A stretch of DNA of 64,000 nucleotides from CAVSCR01 sp963726575 (GCA_963726575.1 CAVSCR010000006.1:62001-126000); one strand, 5' to 3'. Numbered from the stretch's first letter, positions 1-9,138 are shown. Numbers and translations are program-made. Notes: generated from the sequence alone by a model not told the origin.

Positions 1-974
1 CTCACGCGGCACGACCGACTCCCGACCGTGACGCGCTCGACGTAGCTGAAGGTGCGACTCGTGTCCGACGGTGACCACCGCGGAACGATCCCGCGCGCGT
101 GGGCGAACGTCTGCATCTGTGAGGTCGTGCGCGAAACCGAGGCGAAGGCCGCGGCTGGGCAACGACCCGACAGCGTGCGCACGTACCAGTCGCGGCCGTA
201 CGAAGGAAGTCCGAAAGAGATCTTGCTGGGGCCCACGCGGGTCACGGCGTACGTCAACACCTGACGCACCCACGACCGCGGTGCGACGGGACCGGGCGCT
301 CCGCCGCCCCAGTGATAGTCGTAGGTCATGATGCGCACCCGGTCCGCCGTCGCACCGAGGCGTCCGTAGTCGTACACAGCCCAGTTGGGATCTGTGTCAG
401 AGGTGCGTGCCGGCAGCGTGATCGACAACAGCCGTCCGTCGGCAGCCAACGCGCCGTGCAGGCCGGCGGTGAGCAGTGGGAACTTCGCCAGAACGGTGGC
501 CCGCGCCTTCGCCGAGCCAGAGTTGATCGACTCGAAGTCGAGGTCGAGCCCGTCGACGGCGTAGTACCGCGCCAGCGCGACCAGGGCCCGCACCTCTGCC
601 CGCCGCTGCGAGCGGGAGTTCAGGAGCCGGGCGAACGCGTTGGCGCTCATCGACGACGTGACGGTGGGGATCACCTGGACCCCGTGCGAGTGCAAGGTGG
701 CCGACATCGTCACGAGCGACGACGCCGAGCCGTTGGTGACGACGACACCGGGCCCGCTGGTGGTGAACCAGAACGGTGACGCGTCGGTGAACAAGTTCGC
801 GTGGGCAGTGACGCTGGCCAGGCCAGCATCGGGAGCCCAGTACGGCACCCACCCCGTGACGAAGCGTCGCGGCGAGGACACCGCCGTCGTTGCCGAGACC
901 GGGGCGCTGGAGACCACTGCGAAGGCAGCGGTACACGCGACGGCGCCAGCGGCAAGGCGGCGCAACAGTCGCAT
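1..974 (-). CDS. Secreted glycoside hydrolase family 18 protein (C-terminus cut by window edge)
   Basis: The gene starts at an ATG at 974 and runs off the left edge; 324 codons are visible. Residues 1-30 form a Sec-type signal peptide with a charged MRLLRRL start and an Ala/Val-rich core, so the product is probably exported. DGLDLDFE at residues 141-148 fits the DxxDxDxE active site of family 18, with E148 as the expected proton donor, and MTYDYHW at 216-222 is the usual second active-site strand. No LysM or chitin-binding module is visible in the part seen. Family 18 members cut chitin or peptidoglycan-like glycans; the substrate here is unknown. It is transcribed away from the aminotransferase gene that begins 86 bases upstream. 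Confidence 0.85.
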   Translation of the reverse strand, partial: MRLLRRLAAGAVACTAAFAVVSSAPVSATTAVSSPRRFVTGWVPYWAPDAGLASVTAHANLFTDASPFWFTTSGPGVVVTNGSASSLVTMSATLHSHGVQVIPTVTSSMSANAFARLLNSRSQRRAEVRALVALARYYAVDGLDLDFESINSGSAKARATVLAKFPLLTAGLHGALAADGRLLSITLPARTSDTDPNWAVYDYGRLGATADRVRIMTYDYHWGGGAPGPVAPRSWVRQVLTYAVTRVGPSKISFGLPSYGRDWYVRTLSGRCPAAAFASVSRTTSQMQTFAHARGIVPRWSPSDTSRTFSYVERVTVGSRSCRV

Positions 975-1060
975 GGGCGGTCCTCTCGGGGTCTGTTCAA
1001 GGCGTCGGCGGCGAGGGCGGGTTGCTTGATCCGGCGTTGGGCCATCTGGGGGACGCGACC

Positions 1061-2803
1061 ATGAGGTGCCACGATAGGGACGTGCTCATCCCCGAACGCG
1101 ACCTGGGGCTGCCCGAGCCGGCGCTGTTGGACCGGATCCGCCGGGCGGTCATCGGCGACGATGTCGTGGCAACTGGCCCCTACGGTCCGCGACGCGTCAC
1201 CTACGCCGACTACACGGCCAGCGGCCGGGCACTGGAGTTCATCGAGGCGTTCATCCACGACGAGGTGTTGACCCGGTACGCGAACACGCACACCGAGTCG
1301 AGCTCGACCGGGCGCCAGACCGGGGTGCTCCGCGAGGATGCTCGCGAGATCATTCGCACCGCGCTCGGCGGTGACGACGACACCTGTGTCATCTTCTGCG
1401 GTTCGGGATCGACCGGTGCCATCGACAAGCTGATCGGCGTGCTTGGTCTGCGCCTGCCCTCGGCCATGGACGACCACCACGACTTCTCAGGATCGGTGGC
1501 CCCCAACGACCGACCAGTCGTCTTCGTCGGCCCGTTCGAGCATCACAGCAACGAACTGCCCTGGCGGGAGTCAATGGTCGACGTCGTGCGGATCCCCGAG
1601 GATGCCGACGGTCATATCGACCAGTCGTATCTGGCCGCACGACTGGACGCCTATGCCGACCGGCCTCTGCGGATCGGCGCGTTCTCGGCCGCTAGCAACG
1701 TCACCGGCATCGTCAGCGACACCTTCGGGATCTCGGCGCTGCTGCATCGTCACGACGCGTTGGCGGTGTGGGACTTCGCCGCCGCCGCGCCGTACATCGA
1801 GATCCAGATGACTGCGCCTGAGGACGACCCACTCGCGTACAAGGATGCGATCGTGCTCTCGCCCCACAAGTTCGTGGGTGGCCCGGGTACCCCGGGCGTA
1901 CTGGCCGTGCGCAGGCAACTGCTGACCAACCGGGTCCCGGACGTGGTCGGTGGCGGCACGGTGGCGTACGTCAATCCGGAGGAGCACGTCTACCTGGCCG
2001 ACGTGGTGGCGCGCGAAGAGGGTGGGACACCGGCGATCGTGGAGTCGATCCGGGCCGGCCTGGTGTTCCAGCTGAAGAATGCCGTGGGCACGAGCACGAT
2101 CCGGGCGCACGAGCACGACTACCTGCGCCGCGCGATCGCGTCGTGGAAGGGGGTGCCGTCGCTGCAGGTGCTCGGCAACCTCGACGCCGATCGCCTCTCG
2201 ATCCTGTCCTTCGTCATTCGCCGTCCCGGTGGTCAGTATCTGCACCACAACGCCGTGGTGACCCTGTTGGACGACTTGTTCGGAGTTCAGGCGCGAGGGG
2301 GATGCTCGTGCGCCGGGCCGTACGGACATCGACTCCTCGGCATCGACATCGAGCGGTCGCACGAGTACGAACGCGAGATCACGCGCGGCTGCGAAGGGAT
2401 CAAGCCCGGCTGGGTGAGAGTCAATTTCAACTACTTCATCTCCGAAGCAGTGTTCCAGTACATCGTGAAGGCCGTCGCGTTCGTCGCGGAACATGGCTCC
2501 GCATTCCTGCCGGACTACCGCTTCGACGCGCTCACCGGCCTGTGGCAGCACCGCAGTCCGCCGGATGAGTCCGACTTGCTCCGCCTGACCGATGTCGAGT
2601 ACACCTCGGACGGACTGATGCGCCATCCGCTGCGGAGAAGACGTGCACCGGAGTCCGCGCTGGCCGACTACTTGGCCCAGGCTGAAGCGTTGCTCGCCGA
2701 GCGTCGCACCGAGATCCCCAGCGATCCAGCAGGAGGGGAGTCGCTGAGCGCCGAGTTCGAGACACTGCGCTGGTTCGAGCTCCCTGCGGTGTGCCTGAGC
2801 TGA
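1061..2803 (+). CDS. Class V aminotransferase / cysteine desulfurase-like PLP enzyme
   Basis: A 580-residue protein of fold type I. The motif SPHKFVGGPGTPG places the PLP lysine at about K270, and GGCSCAG at about 413-419 supplies two cysteines (C415, C417) where SufS-type enzymes have their active-site loop. It is much longer than a standard desulfurase (about 400-420 residues); the extra length is mostly a C-terminal extension after residue 480. No suf or isc genes lie nearby, so a role in Fe-S assembly is not supported by context. The ATG at 1061 is chosen; GTG at 1082 is an equally possible start, and the frame stays open upstream without protein-like sequence. Its stop lies 7 bases from the convergent hmgA stop. 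Confidence 0.8.
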   Translation: MRCHDRDVLIPERDLGLPEPALLDRIRRAVIGDDVVATGPYGPRRVTYADYTASGRALEFIEAFIHDEVLTRYANTHTESSSTGRQTGVLREDAREIIRTALGGDDDTCVIFCGSGSTGAIDKLIGVLGLRLPSAMDDHHDFSGSVAPNDRPVVFVGPFEHHSNELPWRESMVDVVRIPEDADGHIDQSYLAARLDAYADRPLRIGAFSAASNVTGIVSDTFGISALLHRHDALAVWDFAAAAPYIEIQMTAPEDDPLAYKDAIVLSPHKFVGGPGTPGVLAVRRQLLTNRVPDVVGGGTVAYVNPEEHVYLADVVAREEGGTPAIVESIRAGLVFQLKNAVGTSTIRAHEHDYLRRAIASWKGVPSLQVLGNLDADRLSILSFVIRRPGGQYLHHNAVVTLLDDLFGVQARGGCSCAGPYGHRLLGIDIERSHEYEREITRGCEGIKPGWVRVNFNYFISEAVFQYIVKAVAFVAEHGSAFLPDYRFDALTGLWQHRSPPDESDLLRLTDVEYTSDGLMRHPLRRRRAPESALADYLAQAEALLAERRTEIPSDPAGGESLSAEFETLRWFELPAVCLS

Positions 2804-2810
2804 GTGGGCG

Positions 2811-3986
2811 TCAACCGTTGTGACGTTGCGCCCAGGTCCAGGGGTACGCCTCGTCCTCAGTGGCGACCGCCGCCGGCCCCAACGCCAAGGGATGAAACGT
2901 GTCGACCATGACGGCGAGCTCCTCGGTTCGAGCTTTGCCGATGCTGGCTTCGACGCTCCCGGGCTGTGGTCCATGGGTGAACCCGCTGGGGTGAAGCGTC
3001 AACGATCCCTGCTCGATCCCGGCACCCTTGCGTGACATGAAGTCGCCGCCGACGTAGAAGATCACCTCGTCGGAGTCGACGTTGGCGTGGTTGTACGGCG
3101 CGGGAATCGACTCCGGGTGGTAGTCGAACATGCGCGGGACGAACGAGCACACCACAAAGTTGGGTCCGGCAAACGTCTGGTGCACCGGAGGAGGTTGATG
3201 CACGCGCCCGGTGATCGGCTCGAAGTCATGGATCGAGAACGTGTAGGGGTACTGACCGCCATCCCAACCCACGACATCGAACGGGTGGTGCGCGTACGTG
3301 TACTTGGTCATCCCCTGTCGTTGCCGCACCAACACCTCGACGTCTTCACCCTCGACGAGCAGTGGCTCGTCGGGCCCGCGAAGGTCCCGTTCACAGAAGG
3401 GGGAATGTTCCAGGAACTGCCCGCGGTCGGAGAGATAGCGGCGCGGCGGCCCGACATGTCCTGACGCCTCGGTAACGAGCAGTCGCAACGGCTCGCCATC
3501 GTCGGGCACGATTCGGTACGTGGTGGACGTCGGGAGCACCAGGTAGTCGCCCACGGTCATCGGCAGTGTGCCGAAGATGGTCTCGGCTCGCGCTGTTCCA
3601 CTCTCGACGTACAGCAACTCGTCGCCGAAGGCGTTGCGGTACAACGGAGACGGCGAAGTAGCGGCCACGTAGGAGAGCCGAACGTCGGCGTTGGAGAACA
3701 GCAGGTGGCGACCGGTCACGGCGTCGGCGTCGACCCCGGTATCGATCTTGTGGGCGCGTACGTGACGTGGCAGCAACGGGTGGTTGGGAACCACGCTGTG
3801 TTCTGGCTCCCCCCATGGCGTCGCTGCGACAATCGCGGTGGGAAGGTGGCGGTGGTACAGCAGCGCGGACTCGCTGCTGAATCCCTCCTGCCCCATCAGT
3901 TCCTCGGCGTACAGCCCGCCGTCGGGCCGACGGAACTGGGTGTGGCGCTTGTGCGGGACGTCGCCGACCCGGCGGTAGTAGGTCAC
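2811..3986 (-). CDS. hmgA: Homogentisate 1,2-dioxygenase
   Basis: A 391-residue cupin enzyme that opens the ring of homogentisate to give 4-maleylacetoacetate in tyrosine and phenylalanine breakdown. HQTFAGPNFVVCSFVPR at about 269-285, PYNHANVDSDEV at about 297-308 and LHPSGFTHGP at about 331-340 are the conserved C-terminal blocks carrying the likely Fe(II) ligands (H300, an acidic residue at 306/307, H338). Length matches the shorter bacterial form rather than the roughly 440-residue Pseudomonas/human form. It is divergent from the unknown gene and fah, sharing a 71-base intergenic region that must hold both promoters. Confidence 0.9.
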   Translation of the reverse strand: MTYYRRVGDVPHKRHTQFRRPDGGLYAEELMGQEGFSSESALLYHRHLPTAIVAATPWGEPEHSVVPNHPLLPRHVRAHKIDTGVDADAVTGRHLLFSNADVRLSYVAATSPSPLYRNAFGDELLYVESGTARAETIFGTLPMTVGDYLVLPTSTTYRIVPDDGEPLRLLVTEASGHVGPPRRYLSDRGQFLEHSPFCERDLRGPDEPLLVEGEDVEVLVRQRQGMTKYTYAHHPFDVVGWDGGQYPYTFSIHDFEPITGRVHQPPPVHQTFAGPNFVVCSFVPRMFDYHPESIPAPYNHANVDSDEVIFYVGGDFMSRKGAGIEQGSLTLHPSGFTHGPQPGSVEASIGKARTEELAVMVDTFHPLALGPAAVATEDEAYPWTWAQRHNG

Positions 3987-4044
3987 AGCGATCTCCTCGT
4001 GTCCGATTTACGGATTCAGCTGTCCGCTCAGATCTACCATCGGC

Positions 4045-4050
4045 TAGCGT
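4045..4050 (+). promoter_or_regulatory. Candidate -10 element for a leaderless transcript
   Basis: TAGCGT fits the actinobacterial TANNNT -10 pattern. It ends exactly 7 bases before the GTG at 4058, the spacing expected if transcription starts on the first base of the start codon. No Shine-Dalgarno sequence precedes that GTG, which agrees with leaderless translation. This is a pattern match only. Confidence 0.4.
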
Positions 4051-4057
4051 CGCCTGC

Positions 4058-4918
4058 GTGTCAACAGGCTGGGCCGGGTCTGCCGGTGCCGCGCTCACCC
4101 ACGAGCTCATCGACGACGCCGCCCTGTTCCCGCCGGCCCGCACGCCGCTGCCCGAGGCCGTCCGAGCGGTCCGGGAACGCCGTGACACGGCCCGGGCCCG
4201 GCTGGTCGGTCCTCTGGTCGTGCGCGCGTCGCAGGTGCCCGAACTGCGTCAGGAGTTCGGCCCGTCGGACTACTTCTGCGTGGCTCTGGTGGCCGACGGC
4301 GGGCTCGCCGAGCTCGCCGCGGCCGTCGACGTGCTCGCCGACGACCCATGGGCCGAAGTGGTCCAGGTCGAGATCACCGTGCCCGATGGTTTCGACGTCG
4401 CGCAGGCCACCGATGCGCTGCTGAGCGAGCTTCCGTTCACGGTTCCTGCCTATCTCGAGCTGCCCTGGCGGGCGCCGTCGGGTCAGGTGGCCGAGGCGCT
4501 GGAGGTGCTGCGTGCTGACGGCGTCGAACGCGCGAAGCTGCGGACCGGAGGGTTGGAGCCGGGGTCGGTGCCCTCGTCGCGCGTGCTGTCGGAGTTCTTG
4601 CACACGGCGGCCACCCATGGCGTGCCGTTCAAACTGACGGCGGGACTGCACCACGCGCTGCCGAATGTCGAACGTGCTACCGGCGATCGACAGCACGGCT
4701 TCCTCAATGCGTTGAGTGCGACTGCGGCATCGCTGGGCGGCGGAAGCGTCGATGACGCATGCGACCTGTTGGAGGTCACGGACGCCGTGCCGCTGCTGTC
4801 CGTTCTGGAGGCGTCGGATCCCATCGCGCTGCGCCAGATCTTCCGCTCGATTGGCTCGTGCAGCGTCGACGAGCCGTTCGACGAACTCGTGTCCCTGCAG
4901 TTGTTGGAGGATGGCTGA
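4058..4918 (+). CDS. Conserved protein of unknown function coupled to fumarylacetoacetase
   Basis: A 286-residue soluble protein that I do not recognise. It has no signal peptide or membrane segment. Alternating hydrophobic strands and Ala-rich helices, with motifs such as DDAALFPPA (about 19-27), VPAYLELPW (about 132-140), ERAKLRTGG (about 156-164) and GVPFKLTAGLHHAL (about 188-201), suggest an alpha/beta barrel-like fold. The last codons overlap the fah start by 8 bases, so the two are translationally coupled. It sits where a maleylacetoacetate isomerase gene would be expected, but it resembles neither the GST-type nor the DinB-type isomerase. A role in the homogentisate pathway is inferred from position only. 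Confidence 0.75.
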   Translation: MSTGWAGSAGAALTHELIDDAALFPPARTPLPEAVRAVRERRDTARARLVGPLVVRASQVPELRQEFGPSDYFCVALVADGGLAELAAAVDVLADDPWAEVVQVEITVPDGFDVAQATDALLSELPFTVPAYLELPWRAPSGQVAEALEVLRADGVERAKLRTGGLEPGSVPSSRVLSEFLHTAATHGVPFKLTAGLHHALPNVERATGDRQHGFLNALSATAASLGGGSVDDACDLLEVTDAVPLLSVLEASDPIALRQIFRSIGSCSVDEPFDELVSLQLLEDG

Positions 4919-6161
4919 CGTGACGCAGTGTTGGGTCGACGTGCCCGAGGGCTCCCCGTTCCCGATCGCCAACCTGCCGTACGGCGTCATCACCAGCGCC
5001 GCGCGGCCAGACCGCACGGCGGTCGTACGAATCGGTGACCAAGCGCTCGACCTGCTCGCCGCTAGCCGTCTGGGGCTCCTCGACGAGGCGATGGCCGACC
5101 CCACGTCGATCTTCGGCGAGGGGTCATTGGATCGGTTCCTCGCAGTGGGACCCGATATCTGGGGCGCGCTTCGATCGACGGTGACTCGCCTGCTCACCAG
5201 TGCCGACGGCGGCGCGCCGGCGTGGGCGTCGACGGTGGTCGTAGGCCTCGCGGACGCACGGGCGCACCTGCCGTTCACGGTCGCCGACTACGTGGACTTC
5301 TACTCATCACAACAGCACGCCCAGAACGTGGGTGCGATCTTTCGACCTGATGCGCCCGCGCTGCCGGAGAACTGGACCTCATTGCCGATCGGGTATCACG
5401 GACGTGCCGGAACGCTTGTCGTGTCAGGCACACCGATCGTGCGGCCAAGTGGCCAGCGACGTCCCCGTGGGGAGCAGACGCCGACGTTCGGGCCGTCACA
5501 ACGTCTCGACATCGAGTGTGAGGTGGCGTTCGTCGTGGGCGTCGGCAGTGAGTTGGGAACAGCGGTTGCGACCACTGGGTTCACCGAACACGTGTTCGGA
5601 GTCCTGCTGCTCAACGACTGGTCGGCGCGCGACATCCAGGCGTGGGAGTACCAGCCGTTGGGCCCGTTCCTGGGCAAGTCGTTCGCCACGTCAGTGTCGC
5701 CGTGGGTCGTTCCGCTAGCGGCCTTGGCTGCGGCTCGCGTCGCGCCGCCACTGCAGGACCCGCCAGTTCTGGACTACCTCGTGGACCCCGATCCCTGGGC
5801 TCTCGACCTGGATCTGCAGGTTCGCCTGAACGGCACGCTCGTCAGCCATCCACCGTTTCGCACGCAGTACTGGACCCCCGGCCAGCAACTGGCCCACCTC
5901 ACGGTCAACGGCGCGTCCTTGCGCACCGGCGACGTCTACGCGTCGGGCACCGTGACCGGCGCGGCCAAGGCGGAGCGCGGCTCGTTCCTCGAGTTGTCGT
6001 GGGGCGGCCAGGAGCCGTTCTCCCTCGACGATGGGTCCACGCGCACGTTCCTTCAGGACGGCGACACCGTCAGCGTCTGCGGCTGGGCCACCGGCACCGA
6101 CGGTTCGCGGATCGGCTTCGGCGAGGTCACCGGCCAGGTCCTGCCCGCCCGCGCTCCCTGA
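4911..6161 (+). CDS. fah: Fumarylacetoacetase
   Basis: A 416-residue enzyme of the FAH superfamily that hydrolyses fumarylacetoacetate to fumarate and acetoacetate, the last step of homogentisate breakdown. LLLNDWSARDIQAWEYQPLG followed by GPFLGKSFATS is the central family block, and DIECEVAFVVG contains the acidic metal ligands. Length equals the usual bacterial and animal enzyme (about 415-440), with the N-terminal domain present. The ATG at 4911 overlaps the upstream gene by 8 bases; GTG at 4920 is an alternative. With hmgA and hpd on either side, the pathway assignment is firm. Confidence 0.92.
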   Translation: MADVTQCWVDVPEGSPFPIANLPYGVITSAARPDRTAVVRIGDQALDLLAASRLGLLDEAMADPTSIFGEGSLDRFLAVGPDIWGALRSTVTRLLTSADGGAPAWASTVVVGLADARAHLPFTVADYVDFYSSQQHAQNVGAIFRPDAPALPENWTSLPIGYHGRAGTLVVSGTPIVRPSGQRRPRGEQTPTFGPSQRLDIECEVAFVVGVGSELGTAVATTGFTEHVFGVLLLNDWSARDIQAWEYQPLGPFLGKSFATSVSPWVVPLAALAAARVAPPLQDPPVLDYLVDPDPWALDLDLQVRLNGTLVSHPPFRTQYWTPGQQLAHLTVNGASLRTGDVYASGTVTGAAKAERGSFLELSWGGQEPFSLDDGSTRTFLQDGDTVSVCGWATGTDGSRIGFGEVTGQVLPARAP

Positions 6162-6191
6162 CGTGGCGTCGGGTGGTCAGGGAAGGGTGGG

Positions 6192-6644
6192 CTAGCCGGA
6201 GGTCTGCAACCAACGGTGGAAGAGGCCGTCGAGCTGGCGTCCGGAGACCGATTCGGCGAGCGCCTTGAACTCCGGCGTCGTGCCGTTGCCACCGGCGTGC
6301 TGCACCACCCTCTGCCGCATGATCTGGAAGAAGTCGTGGTCGCCCACCGTCAGCCGCAGTGCCTGCAACGTGAGGGCGCCACGGGCGTAGACCGGCCACT
6401 CGAACAGGTGGCGACGTCCGGGGTCCCCCATCTTCAGCAGCCAGAACGGGTTGGTGGCTGGAGTCCGGTACTCCTGGTGGACAGTGCGCCGAGGCGGATG
6501 CCCATGTGATGGCTCGACCACAGCCCACTCCAGGTACGTGGCGAACCCTTCGTTGAGGCGTACGACAGGTCGAGGTGGTAGCTCGACACCCGGAGCCCAT
6601 CCCCACGAAGAGTTGATCAAGGAGTAGATGTCGTCCTCACATGA
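6192..6644 (-). pseudogene. C-terminal remnant of an M1 family aminopeptidase
   Basis: The open frame keeps only about 140-150 codons. RLNEGFATYLEW (about 20-30 residues after the TTG at 6620) is the block that carries the third zinc ligand of M1 peptidases, and the end (RQLDGLFHRWLQTSG) looks like a normal M1 C-terminus. The HExxH motif that should lie just upstream, and several hundred N-terminal residues, are absent: the frame stops at 6645-6647 and hpd begins directly beyond. It therefore cannot be an active peptidase. An 11-base inverted repeat spans the breakpoint. Confidence 0.7.
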
Positions 6645-6677
6645 TCAACTGACACATGAAGTCCAAGATCAACTCTT
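6608..6677. repeat. 11-bp inverted repeat at the M1 remnant / hpd junction
   Basis: AAGAGTTGATC at 6608-6618 pairs with GATCAACTCTT at 6667-6677, separated by 48 bases that include another TGATCAACT. The local base composition is AT-richer than the surrounding DNA. It could serve as a terminator for hpd or be a trace of the rearrangement that cut the M1 gene. Confidence 0.5.
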
Positions 6678-6684
6678 GGGTTGG

Positions 6685-7831
6685 TCAGAGGTTGCCGCGC
6701 AGGTCCTGCTCGCGCTCGATCGCCTCGAACAGGGCCTTGAAGTTGCCCTTGCCGAAGCCGAGGGAGCCGTGACGTTCGATCAGCTCGAAGAAGACCGTGG
6801 GGCGGTCCTGCACCGGCTTGGTGAAGATCTGCAGCAGGTAGCCGTCCTCGTCCCGGTCCACGAGGATCCGGCGCGCCTTGAGCTCCTCGATCGGCACCCG
6901 CACCTCCCCGATCCTGGCCCGAAGCTCGGGGTCGTCGTAATAGGAGTCCGGAGTGGCGAGGAACTGCACCCCTTGGGCTCGCATCGCGTCGACCGTGGCC
7001 AGGATGTCGTTGGTGTTGAGCGCAATGTGCTGAACGCCGGCGCCGTCGTAGAACTGCAGGTACTCGTCGATCTGCGAGCGCTTCTTGCTGATCGCCGGCT
7101 CGTTGATCGGGAACTTCACCTTGCGGGTGCCGTTGGCGACCACCTTGCTCATGAGCGCGGAGTACTCGGTGGCGATGTCGTCGCCCACGAACTCCTTCAT
7201 GTTCGTGAACCCCATGACCCGGTGGTAGAACTCCACCCACTTGTCCATGGCTCCGAGCTCGACGTTGCCGACGCAGTGATCGATGGCGCTGAAGTATCGA
7301 CGCGAGGGCGGCGCGACGATGGGCTCGGCCGCGACGAACCCCGGCAGGAACGCACCGGCGTAGGCGGACGCGTCCACGAGCGTGTGCCGCGTGTCTCCGT
7401 AGGTCGCGATCGCCGCCATCACGACCTGGCCGTGCTCGTCCTCCTGGACGTGCGGCTCGAGCAGCCCCTCGGCGCCGTGCTCCACGGCGTAGGCGTATGC
7501 CGCGTAGACGTCGGGCACCTCTAGCGCCAGGTCGGTCACGCCGTCCCCGTGACGGGTCACGTGCTCGCCCAATTCGGTCCCGGCGTGCACCGGGGCACCG
7601 AACACGAAGCGGGCCGCGCCGGAGGCCAGGACGTACTCGGCCAGGTCGCGGCTACCCGTCTCGGGCCCGCGGTAGGCGATCAAGCGCATGCCGAACGCCG
7701 TGGAGTAGTAGTGAGCGGCCTGCTTGGCATTCCCCACGGCGAACCGGACGTGGTGCATCCCGTGCAACGGGAAGACATCGGACGGGGCGTCTGCCGGTGC
7801 GTCGTGGCTGGGAGTCGAGCTGGGCGGTCAT
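6685..7831 (-). CDS. hpd: 4-hydroxyphenylpyruvate dioxygenase (one frameshift near the start)
   Basis: This enzyme converts 4-hydroxyphenylpyruvate to homogentisate and supplies the substrate of HmgA. Two VOC domains are present. Counted from the TTG at 7767, the iron ligands are H164 (SAIDHCVGNVELG), H247 (GVQHIALNTN) and E328 (FFELIER). GNAKQAAHYYSTAFGM is the typical N-terminal block. A good start (ATG at 7831 after GAGGGGA, reading MTAQLDSQ) lies in a different frame from the body (DAPSDVFPLHGMHHV). The span is a multiple of three plus one, so a single extra base between about 7770 and 7820 explains both. If the frameshift is real, translation would need the TTG at 7767 or the ATG at 7758. 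Confidence 0.88.
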
Positions 7832-8000
7832 GGCGTCCCCTCGGCTGCGCGCCCGGGTGGCCCGGACGACGTCGGTCGTTGAGGCGAGGGTGGACATCGT
7901 GGGCAGGCTGCGCAAGGGTGACCCAGCGCAGTGGTCAATCTGTACAGCCGTCGGGCGTGCCGACCGGCCCGTTCTCCCACACCTGACCACCGGAGGCCCG

Positions 8001-8474
8001 ATGTCGGCAGTGGACACCCTGGATGCCCGGATCCTCGCCCTCTTCGCAGCCGAACCCCGCATCGGGGTCCTGGAGGCCTCGCGACGACTCAGCGTGGCCC
8101 GCGGCACCGTGCAGGCCCGGCTGGACCGGCTCGCCGACCGCCACGTGGTGCGCGGCTGGGGGCCCGACGTCGAGCCGGCGGCCCTCGGCTACCAGGTGAC
8201 CGGGTTCGTGACGCTGGAGATCCGCCAGGGTGCGCACCGGCGGATCGAGACCCAGCTGGCCAGCATCCCCGAGGTGCTCGAGGCCCACACCATCACCGGT
8301 GCCGGAGACATGCTCGTACGGGTGGTGGCCCGCACCAATGCCGACCTGCAGTCGGTGGTCGATGCCGTGCTGTCCATCGATGGCGTCGAACGGTCGAACA
8401 CCGTCATCGTCTTGGCCACCGTCGTGCCCTACCGTGTGCTGCCGCTGGTCAACGAGGCGGCGGCCAACGGCTGA
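8001..8474 (+). CDS. Lrp/AsnC family transcriptional regulator
   Basis: A 157-residue regulator with an N-terminal winged helix (LDARILALFAAEPRIGVLEA, then RRLSVARGTVQARLDRL) and a C-terminal RAM/ligand-sensing domain containing HTITGAGDMLVRVVA. The size is typical of the family. The ATG at 8001 follows CGGAGG at 7991-7996. It is divergent from hpd with a 169-base gap, which makes control of hpd by this protein in response to an aromatic amino acid a reasonable inference, though no operator could be proven. Confidence 0.88.
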   Translation: MSAVDTLDARILALFAAEPRIGVLEASRRLSVARGTVQARLDRLADRHVVRGWGPDVEPAALGYQVTGFVTLEIRQGAHRRIETQLASIPEVLEAHTITGAGDMLVRVVARTNADLQSVVDAVLSIDGVERSNTVIVLATVVPYRVLPLVNEAAANG

Positions 8475-8483
8475 GCCTCAGCC

Positions 8484-8518
8484 CAGCGCCGTCAACTCAG
8501 CGCCGTCAACTCAGCGCC
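8484..8518. repeat. 14-bp tandem repeat, 2.5 copies
   Basis: CAGCGCCGTCAACT occurs at 8484-8497 and 8498-8511, followed by a partial copy to 8518. The repeat contains the TGA stop of the IclR gene on the minus strand, so the stop and the preceding codons have been duplicated. It lies between two convergent genes. Confidence 0.8.
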
Positions 8519-9138
8519 TCGGCGACGGTGGCGGCAGCACGCGCCACCCGCGCCCCTACCGCCATCACGTCGAGCGGACCCAACGCCACGACGCCGACGC
8601 TCGCCTCGAGCCCAGGGACCCCCAGCACCGGCGCAGCGATGCCGTACGCGCCCGGCTGGAGCTCGCCGCTGGACGTGACGATGCCGGGATCGCCGGCACG
8701 TCCCCGCAAGATCGCGCGTCCTGCCGCTGCGCGTTCCAGCGGATGTCGCGACCCAGTTCGGTAGGCCACATGGAAGTCGGTCCAGCTCGGCTCCACCACG
8801 GCGATGGCGAGTGCCTCGGCGCCGTCGGCCACGGTCAGGTGCGCGGTGGCGCCGACCGCGTCGGCCAGCTCGCGCAACGCCGGCACCGACGCGCTGCGCA
8901 GCAACGGCTGCACCGCACGCGCCAGACCCAGCGCGCCGACGCCGAGCCGCGCCCGTCCGTCGTGGTCGCGCCGGACGAGGCGGTGGTCTTCCAACGTTGC
9001 GAGCAGTCGGTACACCACGGTCCGACCCACGCTCAGCGACGCTGCCAGCTCGTTGACCGTCATCCCCGTGGGCTGCGCGGCCAGCAGCTCGAGCACCGAC
9101 AAGCCCCGGTCCAGCGTCTGAGAGGTCTCTCGGGGCAC
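8506..9138 (-). CDS. IclR family transcriptional regulator
   Basis: A 210-residue protein with an N-terminal winged helix (RGLSVLELLAAQ, then NELAASLSVGRTVVYRLLATL) and an IclR effector-binding domain (about 75-205). The GTG at 9138 is chosen because homologues begin just before the helix; the frame stays open upstream into the transporter gene but without family sequence. It is a little shorter than the usual 240-260 residues. It ends convergently with the Lrp gene. The adjacent amino-acid transporter, transcribed in the same direction, is a plausible target; aromatic catabolism is another. Confidence 0.85.
   Translation of the reverse strand: MPRETSQTLDRGLSVLELLAAQPTGMTVNELAASLSVGRTVVYRLLATLEDHRLVRRDHDGRARLGVGALGLARAVQPLLRSASVPALRELADAVGATAHLTVADGAEALAIAVVEPSWTDFHVAYRTGSRHPLERAAAGRAILRGRAGDPGIVTSSGELQPGAYGIAAPVLGVPGLEASVGVVALGPLDVMAVGARVARAAATVAEALS

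Noticed and set aside
397..936. A 179-residue Arg-rich reading frame on the minus strand inside the glycosidase gene
   Set aside because: Out-of-frame shadow; the true frame shows a signal peptide and the DxxDxDxE motif.
1571..2974. A 467-residue minus-strand reading frame over the aminotransferase gene
   Set aside because: Composition is typical of antisense frames in high-GC genes; the plus frame has the PLP lysine and conserved blocks.
8484..8518. Repeat considered as a CRISPR-like or attachment site
   Set aside because: Only 2.5 copies with no spacers or integrase nearby; it is a simple tandem duplication.
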